Shown piece by piece: positions 1 through 7,173 of a stretch of 11,031 nucleotides of DNA. The notes beneath the pieces are model-generated. The model had not been told where the DNA came from. It did no database searches and saw only the letters and a program-made list of their open reading frames with translations. The position numbers were made by a program, and so were the translations under genes. Origin of the DNA: Gammaproteobacteria bacterium (GTDB lineage Bacteria > Pseudomonadota > Gammaproteobacteria > Pseudomonadales > Porticoccaceae); the NCBI GenBank assembly GCA_003646355.1, contig QNFO01000015.1:1-11031 (forward strand), written 5' to 3'. The stretch's first letter is position 1. The number at the start of each line of letters is the position of its first letter.

Positions 1-642
1 AAATATGATTTTGGCTGTAAACGACCCAGCTTTACCACCAAATTCTACCCCGTATTTAACCGCGACAATGCAGAACTAGTGACCACGCCGATTAGCGAAA
101 TCACTGAAAATGCCATGGTCACCAGCGATGGCACCGTGCGTGAAATCGACACCCTGATTTGCGCCACCGGCTTTGAAGTCTTTCAGAAAGGCAGTGTGCC
201 AACCTTTAAAGTAGAAGGAAAAAATGGTGTCGATTTGAGTGATTTCTGGGAAGAAAACCGCTATCAGGCCTACGAGGGTTCGACGGTTCCCGGCTTCCCT
301 AACTTCTTCCTAATGTTCGGTCCCTACAGTGTTTGCACCGCATCGTGGTTCGGCATGGTCGACACTCAGTCGAAGCATTTAGTGCGCTGCATTAACACGG
401 CTAAAAAGCGTGGCGGCAACTATATTGAAGTGAAGAAGTCATCCAATGACCGTAACTTTGAAAAGGTTCAAAGCCGTACCCATTTGACCATTTTCAAGTT
501 TGGCGACTGCGCGAAATCAAACAGCTACTACTTTGACCGCCACGGTGACAGCCCGACTATTCGCCCCACCATGGGCTTTGTACACTGGCTGGCCAGCCGC
601 TTTATGAGCATCGATAAAAACTATAATATCGATACCAAATAA
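1..642 (+). CDS. Flavin-dependent (Baeyer-Villiger-type) monooxygenase, C-terminal part
   Basis: The reading frame is open from base 1, so the gene starts before the window; 213 C-terminal residues are visible. The ATGF motif (visible residues 55-58, preceded by IDTLIC) is the conserved second-dinucleotide-domain signature of class B flavoprotein monooxygenases (FMO/BVMO families). The stretch CKRPSF near the start and PGFPNFF..FGP (from residue 97) also fit BVMO C-terminal halves. These enzymes use FAD and NADPH to insert oxygen into ketones or to oxygenate N or S atoms, usually in the cytosol. Family members are typically around 500 residues, so more than half, including the FAD-binding GxGxxG and the fingerprint motif, is off-window. 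The substrate cannot be told from this part. It ends before a strong terminator shared with the opposing crotonase gene. A GTG at 79 is internal, not the start. Confidence 0.85.
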   Translation, partial: KYDFGCKRPSFTTKFYPVFNRDNAELVTTPISEITENAMVTSDGTVREIDTLICATGFEVFQKGSVPTFKVEGKNGVDLSDFWEENRYQAYEGSTVPGFPNFFLMFGPYSVCTASWFGMVDTQSKHLVRCINTAKKRGGNYIEVKKSSNDRNFEKVQSRTHLTIFKFGDCAKSNSYYFDRHGDSPTIRPTMGFVHWLASRFMSIDKNYNIDTK

Positions 643-659
643 TCGCTTAGCGATTAATG

Positions 660-698
660 AAAAAACCGGCAAATATTTCATGTATTTGCCGGTTTTTT
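660..698. terminator. Bidirectional rho-independent terminator
   Basis: A perfect 16-bp inverted repeat (arms 660-675 and 683-698, 7-nt loop) has a GC core CCGGC/GCCGG flanked by an A6 tract on the left and a T6 tract on the right. It therefore forms a hairpin followed by a U-tract on both strands. It lies between the monooxygenase stop (642) and the stop of the convergent crotonase gene (729) and should terminate both transcripts. Confidence 0.9.
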
Positions 699-728
699 AT
701 TGTTTAAAAAGACTCAAGCCCGCTGTTT

Positions 729-1451
729 TCACTGATACATTTTTGCCGTAAAGCCCATATCTAAACCTAGTTCAATCGCCTTGCCGATAGGCAGATCAGC
801 CGCGCGGCGCAGTGTTTGTTTGGTCAACAACAAAGCATCGTGATTAAAACTCGCTAGCTGCTCAGCCATTTTTGTCGCAGCTACCATGACTTGATCATTC
901 GGCACAATGCGATTGATCATGCCAAAATTTAAAGCTTGCTGGGCATCAATATTTTCACACAAAGTGAGCAATTCAAAGGCGGCTTTACGACCAATTTGAT
1001 GCACAAGGGTAGGCGTTACCCCCGTTGCTGCCAAACCTAAACGCACCTCCGGATAACCAAAAATTGCCGACTCCCCCGCTACCACCAAGTCACAACTAAT
1101 CGCCAGGTTACAACCACCGCCGAGCACATAGCCCTGCACGGCAGCAATTAAGGGCGTGTTCATGGCAACCAATTGGCCATAAAAAGCCATCACCCGCGTT
1201 AAGCCCCCCGCCACTTCTCGTGCTGGCGTGGGGTTGTCGGCATCCCAGTCTGATAGATCGGCACCAGCACTAAAGGCCCGGCCCTCACCGCTGATAACAA
1301 TGACGGCGACAGCTGGGTCGGCTTCGGCCACACGCAACTTTTCTGATAACTCATCGACCAGCGCCTCACTCATGGCATTTAACTTATCGGGACGATTCAT
1401 TGAAATAAAGCGGATTGCGCCCTCATCGCGCGAAAGAATCAAATTGCTCAT
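729..1451 (-). CDS. Enoyl-CoA hydratase/isomerase (crotonase) family protein
   Basis: A 240-residue protein of normal length for the crotonase fold, likely acting in the cytosol on an acyl-CoA thioester. Seen: NRPDKLNAM (19-27), the oxyanion-hole segment GEGRAFSAGADL (55-66), the second oxyanion glycine in GGGCNLAISCD (111-121) and FGYPEVRLGL (131-140). In the classical hydratase two glutamates activate water (Glu144 and Glu164 of rat mitochondrial enzyme, from family knowledge). Here the second is present as E135 but the first is N115. The protein is therefore an uncertain hydratase and might be an isomerase or another crotonase-family enzyme. The ATG has an AAGGGG ribosome site about 5 nt upstream. 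The start lies 37 nt downstream of the stop of the 1489-2049 gene, so the two probably share a transcript, ending at the 660-698 terminator. Confidence 0.88.
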   Translation of the reverse strand: MSNLILSRDEGAIRFISMNRPDKLNAMSEALVDELSEKLRVAEADPAVAVIVISGEGRAFSAGADLSDWDADNPTPAREVAGGLTRVMAFYGQLVAMNTPLIAAVQGYVLGGGCNLAISCDLVVAGESAIFGYPEVRLGLAATGVTPTLVHQIGRKAAFELLTLCENIDAQQALNFGMINRIVPNDQVMVAATKMAEQLASFNHDALLLTKQTLRRAADLPIGKAIELGLDMGFTAKMYQ

Positions 1452-1488
1452 AAAAACCCCTTATTATTTTGGCTATAGGTGACAGGGC

Positions 1489-2049
1489 TTACAAGCCTGT
1501 ACCCACTTCAAAAGGGATTCTAACGACCTCATCCACCGAGACAACCCCACCGCCAAATTCCACAACGAGGGTATAAAACCCCGCTGTTGAAAAGTCGAGA
1601 CGGCTCTGAATTAAGCCTCGTGGAATACCATTTTGAAAGCTCTCATGAATAACCTCCCCGCCGGCCAACATCTCAACTGAGGGGCCGACCTCTTCGTGGT
1701 GAATAAATTTGAGTGCCACTGAGCGCTCACGCAAGCCTCTATCCATAAAATCTAAAGTTATTTTAGTCGCCCCCAGGCTGGGTAATTTCTCACAAAATGC
1801 ACGCTGGTAATTGACTCCTGGCAACTCTATATCAGGCCGTTGATAGGCCGAAAAACGCACCTCGTAAGGTGCACGACCGTAGATACAATCAAGCGTAATT
1901 TCAGTATCATTATTAAACTCAAACTGTTCCACAGCAGGTTTTTTTTCAACCACCTCTAGCTCTTGCTGAGGACTTAGACTATGGACAATGGCATAACCGA
2001 TAAAAAGAGAAACCAGGGCCGTACTGAGCTTTAAAACATTTATCTTCAT
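1489..2049 (-). CDS. Uncharacterised membrane-anchored or exported protein
   Basis: A 186-residue protein I do not recognise. It begins with a short basic end (MKINVLK) and a hydrophobic segment at about residues 8-25, which could be a signal peptide or a single membrane anchor; no clear signal-peptidase site or lipobox is visible. The remainder (about 45-186) alternates hydrophobic and polar residues as in beta-sandwich domains. It has exactly two cysteines, C55 and C86, which could form a disulfide if the domain is periplasmic. The pattern near the end (STAGFYTLVVEFGGGVV, 154-170) recalls an Ig-like strand pair; this is inference. The start ATG has only a weak purine-rich site (GAGAAGA). 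The crotonase gene follows 37 nt downstream, suggesting an operon. Coding is supported by composition and spacing rather than by a family match. Confidence 0.72.
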   Translation of the reverse strand: MKINVLKLSTALVSLFIGYAIVHSLSPQQELEVVEKKPAVEQFEFNNDTEITLDCIYGRAPYEVRFSAYQRPDIELPGVNYQRAFCEKLPSLGATKITLDFMDRGLRERSVALKFIHHEEVGPSVEMLAGGEVIHESFQNGIPRGLIQSRLDFSTAGFYTLVVEFGGGVVSVDEVVRIPFEVGTGL

Positions 2050-2068
2050 GCTATCTTCTCAAAAGGAT

Positions 2069-2097
2069 TTAGTATTTTGTGACCTGACGCTTAACAA
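2069..2097 (-). promoter_or_regulatory. Possible sigma-70 promoter for the 1489-2049 gene
   Basis: On the minus strand TTGTTA (2092-2097) is followed after 17 nt by TACTAA (2069-2074), giving a short leader of about 12 nt before the ATG at 2049. Both hexamers are imperfect, so the call is tentative. The rest of the 2050-2261 gap holds the inverted repeat listed separately and no gene I can support. Confidence 0.3.
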
Positions 2098-2121
2098 ACT
2101 CTGTAATTGCCACCTGGTCTC

Positions 2122-2159
2122 ATTGACTCAGCCCAGCAAAATGTGGATGCTGAGTCAAT
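2122..2159. repeat. Perfect 11-bp inverted repeat in a divergent intergenic region
   Basis: ATTGACTCAGC (2122-2132) and its exact reverse complement GCTGAGTCAAT (2149-2159) flank a 16-nt spacer. There is no T-tract on either side, so it is not a normal intrinsic terminator. It sits between the divergent 1489-2049 gene and the histidine kinase gene. It could be a two-half-site operator or an RNA hairpin in a leader; which regulator might bind is unknown. Confidence 0.6.
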
Positions 2160-2261
2160 AAAGCAGAGAACCGGAACGGACACCTGATAATTTTAATAGT
2201 AAGGAGGGAGCCGTACTAGAGAAACTTCATTTTTAGTAGTAGACCATCAAGAGTCGCCTCA

Positions 2262-5200
2262 ATGAAACTGCGCTGGCAATTAACGCTAATAATCCTCTTC
2301 AGCCTAGCATTAAATAGTCTGATAAATATACTGCTAGCCCAGTATCAGCAGCGCCAGTTACTCGAAGCCAGCCACCAGGCTTTCAGCCAAACACTCATTC
2401 ACAGTAATACCATCTACCTGCTACTGGCAAGCATCGTTTCAACTGTCGTACTACTTTGCATTGGCTATTATTTCGCCCGTAAAATCACCCGGCCCATTAT
2501 CAACCTGACCCAGGTAATGAGCGAATATGATGGTAATCAAGCCTTTATAGAAAAAGCAGCCGAAGGTGAGTTCAAGGAATTTCGCCTGCTGCGCGAAACA
2601 CTTCTCAGCGTTGCAAAAATTCAGCAGAATGCGCTTAAGCAATCCTACAGCCGAGAGCAAGAGCTAGCGGTAACCCTCAATAGTATTGGCGACGCAGTCA
2701 TCACCACCGATGCCGAAGGCCTGGTGGCCCACATGAACCCGGTGGCCGAACAACTCACCGCCTGGTCTTTTGAGTCGGCCAAAGGCATGCCACTAAAAGC
2801 CGTATTGCCTCTTATTGATGCCAGCACCCGCGAGCCCGTCGACGATCCATCAGACAAAGTGCTTAGTAGCGGTGAAACCGTCCATCTCAGCAACCACACC
2901 TTACTGCTCGCCAAAGATGGTCGCGAGCACCACATCGCCGATTCAGCTGCACCCATACGCGGCAAAGATAATACTATTCTCGGCATGGTGCTGGTCTTTA
3001 ATGATGTCACCGAAGAGTACCGCCTACGGGAAAGGGCCAAAGCCGTCCACCAACAAATGCAGGGGCTGCTCGATGGGCTGCGCACGACTACGGGTATCCT
3101 CGACTGCGACGGCACCCTGGTGTTTACCAACAATACACCACTGAAGGCCACCGAAATCACCCTGGAGGATGTGATCGGCAAGAGGTTTTGGGACTGCCCC
3201 TGGTGGAACTACGACCCCAGTGTGCAAGCCTTAGTACAAAGTGATGTCACTCAAGCAACAGCGGGGAAATCGACTAGCCGAGACGTGCTCGGTTTTTCAC
3301 CACGGGGCTTATTCTGGATTCAACTCAACATCTACCCCGTTCGAGATGACAGCGGCAGTGTTATCCAGCTAGTCGTTGAAGGCGTGCCTATTCACAAACG
3401 CAAATTGGCGGAAGAGAAGTTTCGAGAATCTAGCCAACACCTTAAGGCCTATCGCGACCAATCGCCTCTGGCCATTATCGAATGGGATTACACAGGGCTC
3501 GGTGCCGTAGTGAACGGCTGGAATAAGGCGGCTGAAAGGATGTTTGGCTTCAGCTTTGCAGAGGTAGAGGGAAAGACGCCTCAATTCCTCGCCCCGGCAA
3601 AGCTAGATTTGAAACTCGACCAGCATATTGCCGGCCTCAAAACACGTACCGGCAGTGAAACCCTCATTTCAAAGAACCTGACCAAAGATGGCCGTACAAT
3701 TTATTGCCAGTGGTACAACGCCCCCCTTAAAGACAAAGCAGGCAATCTCATCGGTTGCGATTCAATTTTGCGCGACATTACCGCCGAGCGAGAGGCCCAG
3801 CGCGCACTCGCAATCAGCGAAGCTGAACAGCGCGACATTCTCAGCTCGATGCGAGAAGCCCTGATTACCGTTGACGAAACGAGCACTGTACTCACCTTTA
3901 ATAAAGCCGCTGAAAAGTTATTTGGTTACAGTGCCGATGAAATTGTCGGGCATAACGTTATTCAATTAATACCGGAACCCCACAGCAGTGAGTTTGCACA
4001 GTACATGGCCGAGTACCTGGAAACCGGCAACCCCAGTAAACTGGGTGCTGGCAGTGAGATACAAGCCCTGCGCAAAAATGGTGAGCTTTTCCCCACCCGT
4101 TTATCTGTCGCTGAATTTAGCACCACCAAAGACGGCAAACGTCGTTTTATTGCCACTTGCCAGGATTTAAGCCAGATCAAACAACAAGAGGATCAATTGC
4201 GTCGCAGCCAGAAAATGGATGCGCTGGGCAAGCTCACCGGTGGTATTGCTCACGACTTTAATAATATGCTCGGTGTTGTCTCTGGCTACTCTGAGTTATT
4301 GCAGGGCGCATTAGACAGCCAACCTAAACTTGCAAAATACGCCGAAGAAATTGCCCATGCGGGTCAACGTGGCGCCAAACTCACTCAACGCCTTCTCGCT
4401 TTCGCTCGTAACGAAACCGCTACAACCATCGCAGAACAAGTGGACATCAACACTCTGCTACGCAACCAGCAGCATATGCTAGAAAAAACTTTGACTCCTC
4501 GCATTACCTTGGTAATGGGCCTCGATGCTAACCTCTGGCCGGTTAAACTCGATAGTAGTGAGCTGGAAGATGCCATTCTAAATATTAGTATTAACGCCAT
4601 GCACGCCATGGAAAAAAGTGACAACTGTCAACTGAGCATTCGCACCCGCAATGAAGAAATTGGCGTGCTTGACGGTCTAGCGCTGCAGCTAAAGCCAGGG
4701 GACTACGCTCTTATTAGCATCACCGATACCGGTAGCGGTATGGATAAAGAAACACAGGAGCAGGTATTCGATCCCTTTTTCTCAACTAAAGGTACAGAGG
4801 GAACAGGGCTTGGTTTATCTCAGGTCTATGGTTTTGTTAAGCAAAATAAGGGGGCCATCAAAGTTTATTCGGAGGTCAACCATGGCACGCAAATGGTTTT
4901 CTATTTCCCCCGCGACCGATTTATAGACCACGGGGAAAAAACAGAAACTATCACTGAAGAGCTTGCACGCAGTCAGCAGGCGACCATACTTATCGCCGAT
5001 GACGAGCCCGCGCTACTGGCATTGAACGAAGAGATTTTAAGCCAGCAAGGCTACCGAGTTATCGCTGTAGAGAATGCCCACGATGCGCTTGAGGTTCTGG
5101 ATAAAGAAGCTATCGACCTACTAATTTCTGATGTAATAATGCCCGATATGGACGGCTGCCAACTACTGGCCATCGTCCATGAAAAGCACCCGCAGGTTAT

Positions 5201-5360
5201 CACTCAGCTCGCCAGCGGCTTCACCGGCGAGCATCACACCAACGACATCATCGACAATCACCCCCAGGATATACTCCATAAACCTTACAGCGCCAAAACG
5301 CTGTTAAAGAGAGTCTCAGAATTATTGGCTCGCAATAACACTAGCCACAAGCAGCCTTAA
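2262..5360 (+). CDS. Multi-PAS hybrid sensor histidine kinase
   Basis: A 1032-residue inner-membrane signalling protein. Order seen: membrane helix (about 6-26), a short periplasmic loop (27-49), second helix (50-71), a HAMP-like linker beginning TRPI (76-79), four PAS domains (about 132-250, 263-376, 394-508 and 521-638), HisKA, HATPase and a C-terminal receiver. The phosphoacceptor is H664 in GGIAHDFNNML. ATP-binding elements are N774/N778, DTGSGM (822-827), FDPFF (836-840) and GTGLGLS (847-853). The receiver has acidic pair D913/D914, phosphoacceptor D957 and K1007, so all catalytic residues are present. The PAS domains, not the small periplasmic loop, probably sense the signal; the ligand is unknown. 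No response regulator or phosphotransfer protein is adjacent, so it is an orphan kinase here. The ATG is the first start after an in-frame stop at 2217-2219 and has only a weak GAG ribosome site. Confidence 0.93.
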   Translation: MKLRWQLTLIILFSLALNSLINILLAQYQQRQLLEASHQAFSQTLIHSNTIYLLLASIVSTVVLLCIGYYFARKITRPIINLTQVMSEYDGNQAFIEKAAEGEFKEFRLLRETLLSVAKIQQNALKQSYSREQELAVTLNSIGDAVITTDAEGLVAHMNPVAEQLTAWSFESAKGMPLKAVLPLIDASTREPVDDPSDKVLSSGETVHLSNHTLLLAKDGREHHIADSAAPIRGKDNTILGMVLVFNDVTEEYRLRERAKAVHQQMQGLLDGLRTTTGILDCDGTLVFTNNTPLKATEITLEDVIGKRFWDCPWWNYDPSVQALVQSDVTQATAGKSTSRDVLGFSPRGLFWIQLNIYPVRDDSGSVIQLVVEGVPIHKRKLAEEKFRESSQHLKAYRDQSPLAIIEWDYTGLGAVVNGWNKAAERMFGFSFAEVEGKTPQFLAPAKLDLKLDQHIAGLKTRTGSETLISKNLTKDGRTIYCQWYNAPLKDKAGNLIGCDSILRDITAEREAQRALAISEAEQRDILSSMREALITVDETSTVLTFNKAAEKLFGYSADEIVGHNVIQLIPEPHSSEFAQYMAEYLETGNPSKLGAGSEIQALRKNGELFPTRLSVAEFSTTKDGKRRFIATCQDLSQIKQQEDQLRRSQKMDALGKLTGGIAHDFNNMLGVVSGYSELLQGALDSQPKLAKYAEEIAHAGQRGAKLTQRLLAFARNETATTIAEQVDINTLLRNQQHMLEKTLTPRITLVMGLDANLWPVKLDSSELEDAILNISINAMHAMEKSDNCQLSIRTRNEEIGVLDGLALQLKPGDYALISITDTGSGMDKETQEQVFDPFFSTKGTEGTGLGLSQVYGFVKQNKGAIKVYSEVNHGTQMVFYFPRDRFIDHGEKTETITEELARSQQATILIADDEPALLALNEEILSQQGYRVIAVENAHDALEVLDKEAIDLLISDVIMPDMDGCQLLAIVHEKHPQVITQLASGFTGEHHTNDIIDNHPQDILHKPYSAKTLLKRVSELLARNNTSHKQP

Positions 5361-5380
5361 GCTTCTAGTTAAGCCGTTTT
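5354..5380 (+). terminator. Weak possible terminator overlapping the kinase stop
   Basis: GCCTTAA (5354-5360, containing the kinase stop) can pair with TTAAGCC (5369-5375) at six of seven positions, with an 8-nt loop and a short GTTTT tail. It would work only on the plus strand and lies partly inside the opposing hydrolase gene. The stem is short and imperfect, so this is tentative. Confidence 0.22.
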
Positions 5381-6936
5381 ACCTCAACCTCAATCCACCC
5401 CATGTTGTTTTTATAGTACGTCAGCAAGTCATTAGCATAGGTATAAAACTCACCGTCAACAGTCACCGGATATGCGGTACTGGGAGTGGCATGCTTCAAA
5501 ATTTCGAAATTACCTTCGTCAGTTCTGTTAACGGTACCGATGGCAGCAAACCACATGGCTTTAGAATGGCGGCGCTCGTGCTCATACCCTTTGACAATAA
5601 AGCTTTTGATGGCGCCCAGCTCCTGCTTTCTATCCCAACCAGCCGGGTCACAGTCGATATCACTATCAAACCAGGTTTGATTCATATCGATGGTAAATAG
5701 ATAGTTCTGCCCTGCTTTAAATAATAAACCACTGTGATTAAATACCTGATTGGCATAAATGCGGTGAACCTTAGACTCGCCTACGCCCAAAGTTTGCAGG
5801 GGGCGGCGACCCGTACGCTTTAGCTCTTCTAAAGAATTAAATTTGATTTTCTCATCAGATGAAACCCAAACGTTAATTTGGGGATAATTATCAGTGTATG
5901 GATTTTTTAAATTTTCCGCCTCCAACGACTCAGGATAATAATCTTCATCATCGTATATCCTGTCAACGACCGTATGGTGAACTGTAGCTTCAGTGGAACT
6001 GTGGATGTTGTTATTTAACACCCTCACAGTTCGCGGCCCTAGAAAGGCGCCTTTAATGTGTGTTCTAGCACTTTGCTCGTGGTTTTTACCCAGATAATTT
6101 GGCTGAATAATAAGATCATCATAGGTGATTTTAATCTCATCAGAATCACCCAGCTCATTGTATTTAACGTCACTGGGCTTTAGCACAGTCAAACCCAGCT
6201 GACGTCTTTTAATTTCCTCCGTCATAAATTCCAGGGTGATATCTGAAAGTCCGTCATAACGATAACCACCACCAATATCAGCATGGGCACCGGGAAACCA
6301 TACCTCAGTCACCCGCTTATCTTCGTTTATTAAAGTGGGCATAAAGGAAACTCTATGTTCATCCATAGAGACAAGATGCAGGACTTCTTCGACAGCGGAC
6401 GACAGGGTATTATTTTCAAAAATCACATCCGAGCCAGGCTTATCTTCCGCCCGCGTGAGGTTCGGTTTGTTAATAGAGGCCACCGTGTCGAACACCCCCA
6501 TAAACCGAAAGACCGGCTTTGCTATACCTTGAGCCTGGAGAATACTTGGAGCCACGGCAGCAAAACGTCTAGCGATGGCAGAGCCACGACTGAAGCCAAA
6601 CAAAAAGATCTGATCGCCCTCTTCATAGTGCTTAAGCAGGGTTTTAATGGCGCGACGAATAATATCACCGACGTCTTCATCGGCCGGAGCAAAAAGTATA
6701 TTCCTCAACTTTTCAAGCCTGGAACCATAAGTGCCGACCCCTGAGAAATAAAAACTCATTTGCGGCCGGGTTGTTGTGCCGGACCGCAAGTCGCCACCAA
6801 ATAATAAGTGAAGCTTTAATACATTGGTAATGCCGTTGTCTTTTGGCCCGCCAATTCCAAACAAGGCCTTTTCCTGCTCAGCATCGGCAGGCTCGTTGCA
6901 AGTACCGTCAAAACAAAAAATAATATTCTTCGCCAT
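5365..6936 (-). CDS. DUF2235 (Tle1-like) alpha/beta hydrolase with LecA-like C-terminal domain
   Basis: A 523-residue protein. I chose the ATG at 6936 (MAKNIIFCFDGT) over the in-frame GTG at 6945, because AAGGAG (6945-6950) lies 8 nt before the ATG and overlaps the GTG. Residues about 1-310 match DUF2235, the catalytic domain also used by Tle1-type type VI phospholipase effectors: FDGT start (9-12), nucleophile motif GFSRGS with S116, VFDT with probable acid D150, and FPGAHADIGGGY with probable H218. Residues about 386-523 resemble Pseudomonas LecA. ND (502-503) and NN (510-511) fall where LecA has calcium ligands D100, N107 and N108. A lipase or esterase aimed at a glycosylated or membrane target is a reasonable inference; no substrate is shown. 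No signal peptide, VgrG, PAAR or evident immunity gene is nearby, so an effector role is unproven. It converges on the kinase with a 4-bp gap. Confidence 0.87.
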   Translation of the reverse strand: MAKNIIFCFDGTCNEPADAEQEKALFGIGGPKDNGITNVLKLHLLFGGDLRSGTTTRPQMSFYFSGVGTYGSRLEKLRNILFAPADEDVGDIIRRAIKTLLKHYEEGDQIFLFGFSRGSAIARRFAAVAPSILQAQGIAKPVFRFMGVFDTVASINKPNLTRAEDKPGSDVIFENNTLSSAVEEVLHLVSMDEHRVSFMPTLINEDKRVTEVWFPGAHADIGGGYRYDGLSDITLEFMTEEIKRRQLGLTVLKPSDVKYNELGDSDEIKITYDDLIIQPNYLGKNHEQSARTHIKGAFLGPRTVRVLNNNIHSSTEATVHHTVVDRIYDDEDYYPESLEAENLKNPYTDNYPQINVWVSSDEKIKFNSLEELKRTGRRPLQTLGVGESKVHRIYANQVFNHSGLLFKAGQNYLFTIDMNQTWFDSDIDCDPAGWDRKQELGAIKSFIVKGYEHERRHSKAMWFAAIGTVNRTDEGNFEILKHATPSTAYPVTVDGEFYTYANDLLTYYKNNMGWIEVEVKRLN

Positions 6937-6997
6937 TATTAACACTCCTTAAGAAATAGGTATTCCTTCATTTACAGGGCCGGAACCCATGCTTTTT

Positions 6998-7026
6998 ATT
7001 CTACTGACACAAGCTTTACTCAGCAA
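6998..7026 (-). promoter_or_regulatory. Sigma-70 promoter for the DUF2235 hydrolase gene
   Basis: On the minus strand TTGCTG (7021-7026), a 17-nt spacer and TAGAAT (6998-7003) make a good sigma-70 promoter, giving a leader of about 55 nt before the ATG at 6936. The LexA operator for lexA lies over 80 bp further upstream of this promoter, so direct LexA control of the hydrolase is not obvious. Confidence 0.55.
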
Positions 7027-7096
7027 TGGCCGTTTATAAAGCACAAACAAATATGGCTGCCCCAGAGCGGGCTAAACACGTAATCTCAAAAAATGC

Positions 7097-7124
7097 TTGC
7101 CTATAGTAATATACTGGATAAAAT
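7097..7124 (+). promoter_or_regulatory. Probable lexA promoter
   Basis: TTGCCT (7097-7102), 16 nt, then TAAAAT (7119-7124) forms a plausible sigma-70 promoter upstream of lexA. Its -10 element lies inside the LexA operator (7112-7131), as expected for autorepression. The start of transcription would be near 7131, leaving a leader of about 43 nt. Confidence 0.5.
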
Positions 7125-7131
7125 ACCAGTA
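7112..7131. promoter_or_regulatory. LexA operator (SOS box)
   Basis: The 20-mer TACTG-GATAAAATAC-CAGTA has the outer TACTG/CAGTA of the E. coli SOS consensus with exact 10-nt spacing and an AT-rich centre. The outermost six bases on each side (TACTGG/CCAGTA) are a perfect palindrome. The consensus has CTGT/ACAG; here it is CTGG/CCAG. The site lies 42 nt before the lexA start and overlaps the probable -10, so it should mediate autorepression. Confidence 0.85.
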
Positions 7132-7173
7132 CTACTGCCTCCATACAGAACACTCTGCATAGGAATAGAAACG

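Noticed and set aside
2645..3181. 178-codon minus-strand frame inside the kinase gene
   Set aside because: Ser/Arg-rich antisense shadow of a clear PAS-domain coding region, with no promoter or ribosome site of its own.
6937..6945. GTG start three codons upstream for the DUF2235 hydrolase
   Set aside because: The AAGGAG ribosome site overlaps this GTG, so it can only serve the ATG at 6936.
7133..7148. Second LexA box just after the first
   Set aside because: CTG and CAG are present but separated by 8 rather than 10 nt, so it does not fit a LexA dimer.
7093..7173. 27-residue N-terminal extension of LexA from an upstream ATG
   Set aside because: It would run through the LexA operator and probable promoter, does not match the family N-terminus, and the ATG at 7174 has a suitable ribosome site.
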